A DNA stretch of 64,000 bases from Pseudomonadales bacterium (GTDB taxonomy: Bacteria > Pseudomonadota > Gammaproteobacteria > Pseudomonadales > Azotimanducaceae). Shown in pieces: positions 11,331-19,164 of the stretch. A model generated the notes under the pieces. That model was not told where the DNA came from, did no database searches, and saw only the letters and a list, made by a program, of their open reading frames with translations. How positions within the stretch are numbered: position 1 is the stretch's first letter; each line of letters begins with the position of its first letter. The translations under genes and the position numbers were made by a program. Location: assembly GCA_019634925.1 (NCBI GenBank), contig JAHCAL010000005.1, positions 186,001-250,000 of the forward strand, read 5' to 3'.

Positions 11331-12967
11331 CGGAACTGCAGCACCCGCGCTGGGAATCCGAGTTCGACCAGCTTGCGCAGCCAGACGCGCTGGGCGGGCT
11401 GCAGCTGGTCCGTAGGGCCCTTCACCTCCACGAAGCCGAGCGTGCCGTCGGCGCTGATCGTGGTCAGGTCGGGAAACCCGGTGCGGGCACGCTCGAGGTG
11501 GCGGATCGCGTACCCGGCGAGCCCGAGCAGCGCCTGGTGTGCACGCGCCGCGAGCACGGTGTCGAGTACCGCTTCGAGCAGGGCCGGCGACCACGCATTC
11601 CAGTTGACCAGCCGATTGGCGATGCCCTGCCGGGTCGCGTAGGTCTGCACGAGCATGTCCCGGAACGTCGGCGGGTCGGCGAGTTCGGCGACGCGCGCGG
11701 CGATCAGGTCGGCCCTGACCCGGGCGAAGTCGGGCCAGAACAGGTCGCGCGGGCCATGCTGCAGCGGGTGGCTGAATGCGCCCGCAACGGGCGCGAACAC
11801 CACGTCCCAGAAGACGAGCCCGGCGAGCCCGAGCGGAAACAGGTTCTCCAGATGCCAGCCGGTGGTGGTTTCAGCGTTCCCGAGCCAGTTCAACGCGTGT
11901 GCCTCGATCCGACCGGTACCGCCCGGCACGGGCTCGCTGTCACCCAGCATGACCTCGATGCGTACCGGTGCATCAGCCTCGCCGCCTGGGCAATGCGCCG
12001 GGCGCATGCGGCGCGCGTAGTCCTCTTCGGCCGCGCACCACGGGTCGCTCGCGATGCGGGCGACCAGCGTGGCGAACCCGGTTTCGTCGCCGAGACGCAG
12101 CAGCAGGCGGGCCCGGCGCTCGCGGGCGGGATGGGCGCCCGAGAGCGCATAACTCTCCAGGGCGGCGTCGAATTCGCGGCGCCGCTCGTGTGCCTGGCCG
12201 AGCCGGTTCAGGACGCGATCCCGCAGCCGTGCCACCGATCGCGATGCGGTCCTGGTTCTCAGCCGGTCGCGGATGGCTGCCGCAAGGGCCGGATTCCGGG
12301 CGGCTTCCTCGATCCAGCCCTCGAGCCGGCGACAGGCGCGATAGGCCTCGAGTTCGGCCCGGTCGGCGAACGGCCGCGTCCGCGTGCCGACTTCGTAACG
12401 CTCGAACCGGACGACGCCCAGATCCTGCAGCACGAAGTCGGTCAGATCCTGGCGATCGGACCCGAAAAACAGCAGCCGGCACACGGCTTCGGACTCGGCC
12501 TGCGCGACCTCGAGCCAGGGCCGTGCGCGCCCGAGCACAGCGCGGATCGCCGCATCCGGATAGCGGGCGATGCAGGCCGCGATCCAGTCCTGTTTGGTAC
12601 CGGCGCGAATGCGTGGAAACAGCTGATCGAGTTCGGCCCGCGTGCATAGCGCGAGCAGGCGGTCGGCCGGCGCCGTCGGGCACAGGCGCACGAGACCCCG
12701 GCCGGCCAGTTCGTCGAGCGCGGCCGGAAGATCGTCGATCTCCGCATAGTCGAGCCGGTCGATCCGGATCCACGGTCCCTTGCGCGTGAGCAGGCGCGCG
12801 AACAGGCGCCGCGCGCCGGTGCCGGCAGCGAGCCAGGCAGCGATGAAGCGCAATTCGGCGGTATCGAGAAGATCGGCGTTGCGCCGCGCGACCTCCCCGA
12901 TCAGGAAACTCAGGTTGTCGGCGTAGTAATCGGGCGGCGGCGGCTTGCGGGGTTCGAGTCGCGGCAC
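11327..12967 (-). CDS. fan1: FAN1-type structure-specific nuclease (VRR-NUC domain)
   Basis: A 546-residue protein, close to the length of Pseudomonas FAN1. The C-terminal ~50 residues are the VRR-NUC domain: GFPDL, then VEVKGPTDQLQPAQ with the PD...ExK active site (EVK), closely resembling human FAN1. The N-terminal and central regions are helical and TPR-like, as in the family. FAN1 cleaves 5' flaps and incises at interstrand crosslinks. The start is GTG at 12967; upstream lie a perfect TATAAT and a LexA-like box. The stop overlaps the ATG of the nuclease-helicase (ATGA), so the two repair proteins are probably made together. Pairing of bacterial FAN1 with a DinG-like helicase is known to me from pseudomonads. 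Confidence 0.93.
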   Translation of the reverse strand: MPRLEPRKPPPPDYYADNLSFLIGEVARRNADLLDTAELRFIAAWLAAGTGARRLFARLLTRKGPWIRIDRLDYAEIDDLPAALDELAGRGLVRLCPTAPADRLLALCTRAELDQLFPRIRAGTKQDWIAACIARYPDAAIRAVLGRARPWLEVAQAESEAVCRLLFFGSDRQDLTDFVLQDLGVVRFERYEVGTRTRPFADRAELEAYRACRRLEGWIEEAARNPALAAAIRDRLRTRTASRSVARLRDRVLNRLGQAHERRREFDAALESYALSGAHPARERRARLLLRLGDETGFATLVARIASDPWCAAEEDYARRMRPAHCPGGEADAPVRIEVMLGDSEPVPGGTGRIEAHALNWLGNAETTTGWHLENLFPLGLAGLVFWDVVFAPVAGAFSHPLQHGPRDLFWPDFARVRADLIAARVAELADPPTFRDMLVQTYATRQGIANRLVNWNAWSPALLEAVLDTVLAARAHQALLGLAGYAIRHLERARTGFPDLTTISADGTLGFVEVKGPTDQLQPAQRVWLRKLVELGFPARVLQFR

Positions 12968-12996
12968 CTGAACATCTTCGTTCCAGCGTGCGGCGG

Positions 12997-13025
12997 ATTA
13001 TAGGAAACCATGTATATCTGTACAG
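12997..13025 (-). promoter_or_regulatory. Promoter with LexA-like SOS box upstream of fan1
   Basis: On the minus strand the -10 element is a perfect TATAAT (12997-13002). Upstream at 13010-13025 is CTGTACAGATATACAT, matching 13 of 16 positions of the gammaproteobacterial LexA consensus CTGT-N8-ACAG; it covers the place of the -35 hexamer. The inferred transcription start is near 12989, about 20 nt before the GTG. SOS control is inferred and fits the repair role of the operon. Confidence 0.6.
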
Positions 13026-13043
13026 TCCGGCGTGGATTCCGGG

Positions 13044-13232
13044 CTACTTGTGATGTTCCGCACGCTGCGGATCGCCGTGAATGCGCATCCAGACTTCGCG
13101 CCGGTGCACGGCGGCGTCGCGCGGCGCCTCGATCCCCAGGTGCACCTGATTCCCGCGTATTTTCAATACCTTGAGTTCGATCTCGTCACCGATGATGATC
13201 GACTCGCCGGCGCGGCGCGTAAGAACCAGCAT
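13044..13232 (-). CDS. csrA: Carbon storage regulator CsrA (RsmA)
   Basis: A 62-residue protein matching CsrA from end to end: MLVLTRRAGESIIIG, the beta strands around VKVLKIRGNQVHLGIEAP-like sequence, and the RNA-binding VHRREV near the C-terminus. CsrA dimers bind GGA motifs in mRNA leaders and control carbon storage, motility and biofilm genes. The ATG at 13232 follows a GAGGA Shine-Dalgarno sequence. It lies between rmuC and fan1 on the same strand. A GacA/UvrY-type regulator is encoded at 35.7-36.4 kb, so the Gac-small RNA-Csr pathway is probably present, though no csrB/rsmZ-like RNA was found here. Confidence 0.97.
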   Translation of the reverse strand: MLVLTRRAGESIIIGDEIELKVLKIRGNQVHLGIEAPRDAAVHRREVWMRIHGDPQRAEHHK

Positions 13233-13238
13233 GGTCGT

Positions 13239-13260
13239 TCCTCGCAATCCCTTTCGATTG
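13239..13260 (-). promoter_or_regulatory. Short hairpin with a GGA motif in the csrA leader
   Basis: Just upstream of the csrA Shine-Dalgarno sequence the minus strand has CAATC (13260-13256), a GAAAGG loop and GATTG (13249-13245); the AGGGA at the loop edge fits the CsrA core ANGGA. This could be an autoregulatory binding site. Stem of only 5 bp, so confidence is low. Confidence 0.3.
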
Positions 13261-13311
13261 GGAGACTCTACTGATCCGTCGGTCGGGAAACTGTGACGGC
13301 CGTGCCGATTC

Positions 13312-14787
13312 TCACTCGGCGGGGACGTCGTCCGGGAACTGCGTCTCGGTCGATTGTTCGACGGTTTCCGTTCCGTCGCCGCCCACGGCGTCGCCGTCCT
13401 CATCGAGCACGGCGCGCGGCAGTGGCCGGCGTACCGGCGCGCCGAGCTCACGGAACTGCTCGACCTGGCGCGCCAGGCTGCCACGCCCGGTGGCGAGCTT
13501 GCCGAGCGCGCTGCGATAGGTATGGTCGACGGTCCGCAGCTGCCGGCCGAGCTGCTCGAGATCGTCGAGCAGCCCGCGCACCTTGTCGTACAGCGCCCCG
13601 GCCTTGCGCGCGATCTCCTCGGCATTGCGGTTCTGTTTCTCGTAGCGCCAGACGTTGTGGATGATGCGCAGCGTCATCATCAGCGTGGTCGGACTGACGA
13701 TCACGATGCGCCGCTCGAACGCCTCGGTGAACAGCCGCTGATCCTGTTCCATGGCGGCAATGAAGGCCGCCTCGATCGGTACGAACAGCAGCACGAAGTC
13801 GAGCGAGCGCACGTCCGGCAGCTGGTCGTATTCCTGCTCGGCGAGCTTGCGCACGTGCCCGCGGAGGCTCGCCACGTGTTCGCGCAGCGCCGCGGTGCGC
13901 CCCGTTTCCTCCTCCGCCGCCACGGCCTCTTCGTAGGCCAGCAGCGACAGCTTGGCGTCCACCACGACGTCCTTGTCGTCGGGCAGCCGGATGATTACGT
14001 CGGGGCGCTTCAGGGCACCGCCGGTGTCGCGCTGGACCGCCTGCACGAAGTACTCGTGATCGCGACGCAGTCCGGAAGCCTCGAGTACGCGTTCGAGTAC
14101 CAGTTCGCCCCAGTTGCCCTGCACCTTCACGTCACCCTTGAGGGCCCGCGCGAGATTGGCGGCCTCCTGGTTGATGCGTTCGCTGGCCTGCTGCAGGTTG
14201 CGCACTTCGCCGAGCAGCGTCGCGCGGTCGCGCGTCTCCGTCGTGTAGACCGTCTCGACCCGGCTGCGGAAATCGGCCAGCTGCTCGCGCAACGGGTCGA
14301 GCACGCCGGCCAGCCGCAGCGTGTGCTGCTCGCCCTGGCGCTCGAAGATCCGGTTCGCGAGCAGTTCGAACTCCCGGCGCAGCGCCTCGCTCTGCGCCTG
14401 CAGCATGGCTTCCTTTTCCTCGAACGAACGGCGGGCTTCCTCGAGCCGGGCCGCCAGCGCCGACTCGCTGGCGCGTCGACCGGAGAGCTCTTCGGTGCGC
14501 TCCGCGAGGTCGCGTTCGAGCAGCCCGACCCGCGCGGCGAGTTCCTCGACACGACCGTCCTGGCGCGCGAGTTCCCGGCCCCGTTCGGCGAGTCGCTCCT
14601 CGAGCAGGCTCACCTCGAGACGCCGCTGTTCGGCCGCCTCGGCTTCGAACCCTGCGCGCGCCATGGCGATGCGCCGGCGCCCCAGGTAGACGGAGAACGG
14701 CAGTACGACCAGTACGCCCACGAAAAACGCGAGCAGCAGCCGGCGGTCGAGCGCAGCCAGGATCAGCGTGAGGTCGAGCTCGGGCAT
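13312..14787 (-). CDS. rmuC: DNA recombination protein RmuC
   Basis: A 491-residue protein: an N-terminal membrane helix (about residues 12-33), a long coiled coil (about 35-210) rich in Glu/Arg/Leu, and the conserved RmuC nuclease-like domain with GNWGELVLERVLEASGL, VVVDAKLSLLAYEEAV and YDQLPDVRSLDFVLLFVP. RmuC limits inversions and rearrangements at short inverted repeats. The ATG at 14787 begins 8 bp after the stop of the enoyl-CoA hydratase gene, so they are probably cotranscribed, with csrA 79 bp downstream. The C-terminal ~40 residues are acidic and poorly conserved. Confidence 0.95.
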   Translation of the reverse strand: MPELDLTLILAALDRRLLLAFFVGVLVVLPFSVYLGRRRIAMARAGFEAEAAEQRRLEVSLLEERLAERGRELARQDGRVEELAARVGLLERDLAERTEELSGRRASESALAARLEEARRSFEEKEAMLQAQSEALRREFELLANRIFERQGEQHTLRLAGVLDPLREQLADFRSRVETVYTTETRDRATLLGEVRNLQQASERINQEAANLARALKGDVKVQGNWGELVLERVLEASGLRRDHEYFVQAVQRDTGGALKRPDVIIRLPDDKDVVVDAKLSLLAYEEAVAAEEETGRTAALREHVASLRGHVRKLAEQEYDQLPDVRSLDFVLLFVPIEAAFIAAMEQDQRLFTEAFERRIVIVSPTTLMMTLRIIHNVWRYEKQNRNAEEIARKAGALYDKVRGLLDDLEQLGRQLRTVDHTYRSALGKLATGRGSLARQVEQFRELGAPVRRPLPRAVLDEDGDAVGGDGTETVEQSTETQFPDDVPAE

Positions 14788-14795
14788 CTTGCCGA

Positions 14796-15596
14796 TCAGT
14801 CAGCGTCCCGCGTCCCGCGCCGGAAGTCGGGCTTGCGTTTCTCCAGGAAGGCCGCCACGGCTTCCTTGTGTTCCGCGGAGGCGTAGCAGCGCTGCAGCAG
14901 TTCCCCTTCGCGGGCCTGCACTTCGTCGAGGTCCGTGGCGCAGCCGTTGCGGCTCAGCAGTTCCTTGATCCAGCGCAGCTGGGGTTCGGGGTTCGCCGCG
15001 ATCTCACCCGCCAGCGCGAGCGCCTTGTCGAGCAGTTGCTCGTGGGGGATGAGGTGGTCGATCAGCCCCATCGTGTGTACTTCGCGGGCGCTGTAGAGGC
15101 GGCCGGTCAGGCACATTTCGCTCGCACGTCCGAACCCCATGCGCTGCACCAGGAAGTGCGAGCTCGCGAGTTCCGGCACCAGGCCCATCTTCACGAACGC
15201 CATACCGAAGCGCGCCTCTTCGGAGGCCATGATCACGTCGCAGGGCAGGATCATGGTCGCACCGACGCCGACGCAGGCACCGTTCACCGCGGCGATGACG
15301 GGCTTGGAACGCCGCAGCAGGGCCACCCAGCCGCCGGTTCGCGTGGTGTCGCGGGTTGCGTCCGCCCCGTCGAGGCGGGCCTTGAAGGTATCGCTGATAT
15401 CGGCCCCGGCGCAGAACCCCTTGCCCGCGCCGGTGATCACCATCGCACCGACCCGATCCGAGTCGTTGCAGTACTCGATCGTATCCATCAGCTCGGTGCT
15501 CATGCGCGGCGTCCACGCATTCATGCGCTCGGGGCGGTTCAGGGTCATGATGCCGACGCCGTCCCGTACCTCGAAGCGGATCTGCTCGTGATTCAT
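14796..15596 (-). CDS. Enoyl-CoA hydratase/isomerase family protein
   Basis: A 266-residue crotonase-fold enzyme: MTLNRPERMNAW near the N-terminus, the oxyanion-hole segment GKGFCAGADISDTF, the second oxyanion motif AAVNGACVGVGATM, and a Glu in the catalytic position within MGLVPELASSHFL. It probably hydrates trans-2-enoyl-CoA in fatty acid or amino acid degradation, although isomerase activity is possible. ATG at 15596 follows GGGGA and gives a standard N-terminus (MNHEQIRFEV); the frame continues upstream to 15629 without a better start. It heads a run with rmuC and csrA and is divergent from the hybrid kinase gene. Confidence 0.9.
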   Translation of the reverse strand: MNHEQIRFEVRDGVGIMTLNRPERMNAWTPRMSTELMDTIEYCNDSDRVGAMVITGAGKGFCAGADISDTFKARLDGADATRDTTRTGGWVALLRRSKPVIAAVNGACVGVGATMILPCDVIMASEEARFGMAFVKMGLVPELASSHFLVQRMGFGRASEMCLTGRLYSAREVHTMGLIDHLIPHEQLLDKALALAGEIAANPEPQLRWIKELLSRNGCATDLDEVQAREGELLQRCYASAEHKEAVAAFLEKRKPDFRRGTRDAD

Positions 15597-15641
15597 GTGT
15601 GGTCCCCGCTGATTGCGAACTGCCGCCAAGTGTATGCGCGA

Positions 15642-15669
15642 ACCGGCGCGAATGGACAGGCGCGCCGGT
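15642..15669. repeat. 9-bp inverted repeat between divergent genes
   Basis: ACCGGCGCG at 15642-15650 and its exact complement CGCGCCGGT at 15661-15669 are separated by 10 bases, between the enoyl-CoA hydratase and the hybrid kinase starts. It could be an operator or a hairpin in the kinase leader; no function can be assigned. Confidence 0.35.
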
Positions 15670-15767
15670 GCCCTGCGGAGCCAGGCACGGACGCCTGCAG
15701 CCGCGACCGACCGTATGCTGGCGTCGTGCTACCATGCGGCCACCTCAGTGCACGCCAGTCCCGACGA

Positions 15768-17744
15768 ATGACCGCCGCGGCCGACCTGCCGATCCTCGTG
15801 CTCGACGACGACGTCGCCCACGCCGCGAGCGTGCGCGAACTGCTCGAAGCCTACGACTACCGGGTGGCAACTAGCGCGGATCCCGCCGGCGCACTCCCGG
15901 GCTTGCTGCGCGGTGAGTTCCCGATCCTGATCCTCGACCTCAACATGCCAGGCTTCGGCGGCCTCGACGTGTTGGCCCGACTGGCCGAAGCGCACGCGCC
16001 GGTCAACACCATCGTGCTGTCCGGCGAAACCGAGCTCGGGATGGTCGCGCCGGTACTTCGGCTCGGCGCATCCGATTACCTGCCGAAACCCTGCGATCCG
16101 CAGCAGCTTCTGACCAGCCTCGGCAACGCGGTCGCGCGGGTGCGCCTCGAACGCGAAAACCAAGCCATGGCCGCGCGGGTGCGGGCCGACCAGGCGCTGC
16201 ACGAATTCATGCTGGACGCTTCGCCCGATCCGGTGTTCATGCTCGATCCGGAGGGCAGCTTCCGGTTCGCCAACCGGCGTTTCCGCGAGCTCTTCGCGGC
16301 CGGCGGCGAGCTGATCGGCACGCATTGGGCGGGCGTGCTCGGACCGGATCTCGCGGCCCTGCTGCAGCATCGGTTCGACGAGCGCCGTACGGGCGATCGG
16401 GCGACCCATCACTACGAATTCCGCCACGGCACGGCGGACGGAGTCGCGCGGTTCTTCGACCTGGCGGCGACCGGGCTCTACGAGGCGAATGGCACACCGG
16501 CCGGTCGCGGCTTCGTCGGTACCTATGGCGTGCTGCGCGACCTCACCGATCAGCGCCAGGCGGAAGCGCATCGGCTCGCCCTGCAGCAACGGCTGCAGCA
16601 GACCAGCAAGATGGAAGCGATCGGCCAGATCGCCGGTGGCATCGCCCACGATTTCAACAATATCCTCGCGAGCATCATCGGCTATGCGGAGCTGGTGCGA
16701 AACGCGCACGCGCGACTCACGCCCGCACAGATCGAGGGGTTCCTCGACGAAGTGATCGGCGCAGGCCATCGCGCGCGCGACCTGATCGCGCAGATGCTCA
16801 CCTTCACTCGCGCCGGTCGCAGCGCGGCACAACCGGTCGACGTGCGGGCCGCATTGCAGGACGTCTCGCGCATGCTGCGCGCGGCCATTCCTTCCGCGAT
16901 CGAATTGCGCACCGAATTTGCGGACGGCACGGAGCCGGTCCGCGCGGACCCGGTACAGCTGCAGCAGATCATCATCAATCTGCTCGTCAACGCGCGCGAC
17001 GCCATCGACGGGCGCGGGACCATTCGTGTGACGCTGCGCCAGGACACCCAGTCGGTACCCTGCGCGGCCTGCGGCGAGATCCTCGAAGGCGACCACGTGG
17101 TGCTGGCCGTGGCCGACTCCGGTCACGGCATCACCGACGCGGTCCGCGCGCGGATGTTCGAGATGTACTTCACGACCCGCGAACCCGGCCACGGCACGGG
17201 AATCGGTCTGTGGCTGGTGAACCGGCTGGTGCACGAGTACGAGGGCCACGTGACGGTGGTCTCGAGCCCCGGCAGCGGGGCAACCTTCGAGATCCACCTG
17301 CCCCCGGCCGACCGGCCGGGGCGCGATCGGGCGCCAGTTCCCGTCGAAGCGCTGCGCGCTGGCCGGATCGTCCTGGTGGATGACGAGGTATCGGTTGCCA
17401 ACGTCATGAGCGAAGTGCTGCGCGACGCAGGCTACGAAGTCGTGGTCTTCACGGAGAGTCTGCCGGCCTTGCGCTACCTCGAGACACACCATGCGTCGGT
17501 CGCGGCCGTCCTGACCGACCAGCAGATGCCATTGATGACCGGCCTGACGCTTGCTGAGCGCATCCGCGAGCTCAGCCCCACGCTGCCGATCGCGCTGGTC
17601 ACGGCGTATCTCGAGTCGTCCGCATCGGTACCGGAAGCGCCGTTCGATCATGTGCTCGCCAAGCCGTTCCGGATGGATCAGCTGCTCGAAGTACTGGACA
17701 CGCTGCTCGCGCGCCGGACGGGTTCCCCCATCCGGGTGGCGTGA
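15768..17744 (+). CDS. Hybrid sensor kinase: REC-PAS-HisKA-HATPase-REC
   Basis: A 658-residue soluble protein with no membrane helix. Residues 1-125 are a receiver (ILVLDDD; phospho-acceptor Asp57 in LILDLNMPG). Residues ~140-270 are a PAS domain. HisKA has GGIAHDFNNILASIIG (His near 294) and the HATPase domain has NLLVNARDAI and GTGIGLWLVNRLV. The C-terminal receiver is at ~535-650 (IVLVDDEVSV; Asp ~584 in AVLTDQQMP). The DFNN form of the H-box is typical of complex, often orphan hybrid kinases. Between two receivers it could act in a multistep relay; no dedicated partner is adjacent. ATG at 15768 is the first ATG in frame and begins the receiver directly. The methyltransferase gene follows after 68 bp. 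Confidence 0.93.
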   Translation: MTAAADLPILVLDDDVAHAASVRELLEAYDYRVATSADPAGALPGLLRGEFPILILDLNMPGFGGLDVLARLAEAHAPVNTIVLSGETELGMVAPVLRLGASDYLPKPCDPQQLLTSLGNAVARVRLERENQAMAARVRADQALHEFMLDASPDPVFMLDPEGSFRFANRRFRELFAAGGELIGTHWAGVLGPDLAALLQHRFDERRTGDRATHHYEFRHGTADGVARFFDLAATGLYEANGTPAGRGFVGTYGVLRDLTDQRQAEAHRLALQQRLQQTSKMEAIGQIAGGIAHDFNNILASIIGYAELVRNAHARLTPAQIEGFLDEVIGAGHRARDLIAQMLTFTRAGRSAAQPVDVRAALQDVSRMLRAAIPSAIELRTEFADGTEPVRADPVQLQQIIINLLVNARDAIDGRGTIRVTLRQDTQSVPCAACGEILEGDHVVLAVADSGHGITDAVRARMFEMYFTTREPGHGTGIGLWLVNRLVHEYEGHVTVVSSPGSGATFEIHLPPADRPGRDRAPVPVEALRAGRIVLVDDEVSVANVMSEVLRDAGYEVVVFTESLPALRYLETHHASVAAVLTDQQMPLMTGLTLAERIRELSPTLPIALVTAYLESSASVPEAPFDHVLAKPFRMDQLLEVLDTLLARRTGSPIRVA

Positions 17745-17812
17745 TACGCTCGTCCGGCGAAGTTCACCCGGACGTTCGCAGAGGCCTCCACCAGGAAAGG
17801 GAGTTCCACACC

Positions 17813-18568
17813 ATGTTCCAGTTCACCAGCCGAACCCTGCAATGTCTGATCGGCGCGACGCTGTTGCTGTCGGGCGCGGCCCACGCCGATCTGCGCGCGA
17901 GCCTCGAAGCCACCATGGCGAGCGACATCCGCACGCCGGAGGAGCGCGCGCGCGACGCGCAACGCAAGCCCGTCGAGACTCTCGGATTCTTCGGTCTGCG
18001 CGAGGACATGCGGGTCCTCGAACTGCTGCCTGGCGGCGGGTGGTACACGAAACTGCTGGCGCCGGCGCTTGCCGAGCGTGGCAGGCTGTACGTCGCGATC
18101 GGCACGCAGACCATCGCGCCGCTGGTCGCGGACGGGACGCTCCCGGGCGTCGAGGTGGTGGAAATCGAAGGCGCCATGGCGCGCCCCGAAGGCCAGCGCC
18201 GGTTCCAGATCGACGGGCTGCGCATCCCGGTCGACAACATCGACATGGCGCTGACGTTCCGGAATCTGCACAACTTCACCGAAGAGGGACGCCGCCAGCT
18301 CAACTCCGAGGTATTCCGGGTTCTGAAGAAAGGCGGCCTGTACGGCGTCAAGGACCATACGCGCCGGCACATGCAACCCGACGACAACGAGAACTGGCGC
18401 CGGATGGACCCGGTTCAGATGATCAAGGAGATCGAGTCGGTCGGCTTCGAGTTCGTGGACTATTCGACGCTCCACTACACGCCGGACGACGAACTCCGCT
18501 ACGAAGTCGGCCGCCGCACGGTGACCAACAACAGCGATCGATTCACGCTGCTGTTCAGGAAGCCCTGA
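17813..18568 (+). CDS. Exported class I methyltransferase-like protein (COG4798 type)
   Basis: A 251-residue protein with a signal peptide (MFQFTSRTL, a hydrophobic core, cleavage after AHA near residue 24) followed by a Rossmann methyltransferase fold: LELLPGGGWYTKLLAP is motif I, and DMALTFRNLHNF and FRVLKKGGLYGVKDH follow as in this family of predicted periplasmic methyltransferases. SAM is not expected in the periplasm, so substrate and even activity are uncertain. ATG at 17813 follows a strong AGGAAAGGGAG; upstream in-frame codons lack a ribosome site and would spoil the signal peptide. A 7-bp inverted repeat (17751-17757 and 17768-17774) lies in the gap after the hybrid kinase. Confidence 0.85.
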   Translation: MFQFTSRTLQCLIGATLLLSGAAHADLRASLEATMASDIRTPEERARDAQRKPVETLGFFGLREDMRVLELLPGGGWYTKLLAPALAERGRLYVAIGTQTIAPLVADGTLPGVEVVEIEGAMARPEGQRRFQIDGLRIPVDNIDMALTFRNLHNFTEEGRRQLNSEVFRVLKKGGLYGVKDHTRRHMQPDDNENWRRMDPVQMIKEIESVGFEFVDYSTLHYTPDDELRYEVGRRTVTNNSDRFTLLFRKP

Positions 18569-18610
18569 GGCGCAGCCCGGAACGCGCCCGGCCGCGGGCC
18601 GGGCTGACGG

Positions 18611-18826
18611 CTATTTCCCGAACTTGTGCCGGAGCGTGTACCAGCTCGGGTACGGAATGGGCCTGGGGTCGGTCTTCGAGGTCCAGAAGCGCACCACCCG
18701 GCCGTCCGAAAGGCGCAGCGCCTTGGCCACGTCCTTGCTGGACAGCCCTTTGCGGTCCATCCACTCGCGCAATTCTTCGGGGCTGGGCGGGTATTTCTTC
18801 ACGATGGCCGACCCGGGCAGCCACAC
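18611..18826 (-). CDS. Small helix-turn-helix-like DNA-binding protein
   Basis: A 71-residue protein with a helix-turn-helix-like core: EELREWMDRKGLSSKDVAKA, then LRLSDGRVVRFWTSK, resembling a compact Xre/Cro-type or phage-like HTH. The first start after an in-frame TAA is GTG at 18826; a second GTG lies 8 codons in. A perfect inverted repeat sits 5 bp upstream and a TAAAAT within it could be a -10, which would give an almost leaderless message. It is convergent with the methyltransferase and faces no other gene upstream for over 300 bp. Function is unknown; autoregulation is inferred from the palindrome. Confidence 0.6.
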   Translation of the reverse strand: MWLPGSAIVKKYPPSPEELREWMDRKGLSSKDVAKALRLSDGRVVRFWTSKTDPRPIPYPSWYTLRHKFGK

Positions 18827-18830
18827 GGTG

Positions 18831-18845
18831 CGGATATTTTATCCG
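18831..18845. promoter_or_regulatory. Perfect inverted repeat at the start of the small HTH gene
   Basis: CGGATA (18831-18836), TTT, TATCCG (18840-18845): a perfect 6-bp inverted repeat immediately upstream of the GTG of the HTH gene and overlapping a possible -10 (TAAAAT on the minus strand). Its position suggests an operator for autoregulation. Confidence 0.45.
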
Positions 18846-19008
18846 TATTCGATAACGCAACCTGCGGGGGTTCGACCACCTGGATCCTGGCTGGTGAAGT
18901 GCTCATGCAGTGCGAGAATACACCTTCCGATCAGCGGGTTACGAGCCGAACCTTGAACCTGCGGGCAAAACCATACCGACGGCAGGCACGCGGCATGGCA
19001 CCCAAATT

Positions 19009-19031
19009 TAGGAAAAAAAGTCCTAGGGACT
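19009..19031. repeat. Two overlapping inverted repeats
   Basis: TAGGA (19009-19013) pairs with TCCTA (19021-19025) across AAAAAAG, and AGTCC (19019-19023) pairs with GGACT (19027-19031) across TAG. The two hairpins share bases and are mutually exclusive, which would suit a regulatory RNA switch or overlapping operators 135-155 bp before the lipoprotein ATG. Confidence 0.4.
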
Positions 19032-19076
19032 CTTGCGCGGCGTCCGATCGAGGGCTAGGCTCGCTACACGATCTTC

Positions 19077-19094
19077 ATGACAGTTTCATGACGG
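19077..19094 (-). promoter_or_regulatory. Pho-box-like PhoB site
   Basis: On the minus strand CCGTCAT-GAAA-CTGTCAT: two 7-bp half-sites 11 bp apart, differing from the consensus CTGTCAT pair at one base. The orientation points to the small HTH gene 250 bp away, but no good -10 follows at the usual distance; the lipoprotein start is 71 bp away on the other side. The target is unclear. Confidence 0.5.
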
Positions 19095-19164
19095 TGATCA
19101 TGCGACACCGCGATCGGGCTGTCGAGAAGGCGTGGGTTCGGGGAACAATCCGCAGGAGAACGAG

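Larger units (their letters stand above)
18846..19164. other. Intergenic region between the small HTH gene and the lipoprotein gene
   Basis: About 320 bp between divergent small genes without a convincing reading frame. It holds two overlapping inverted repeats near 19009-19031 and a Pho-box-like direct repeat at 19077-19094 (listed separately), and otherwise the leader of the lipoprotein gene. Nothing else recognisable. Confidence 0.6.
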
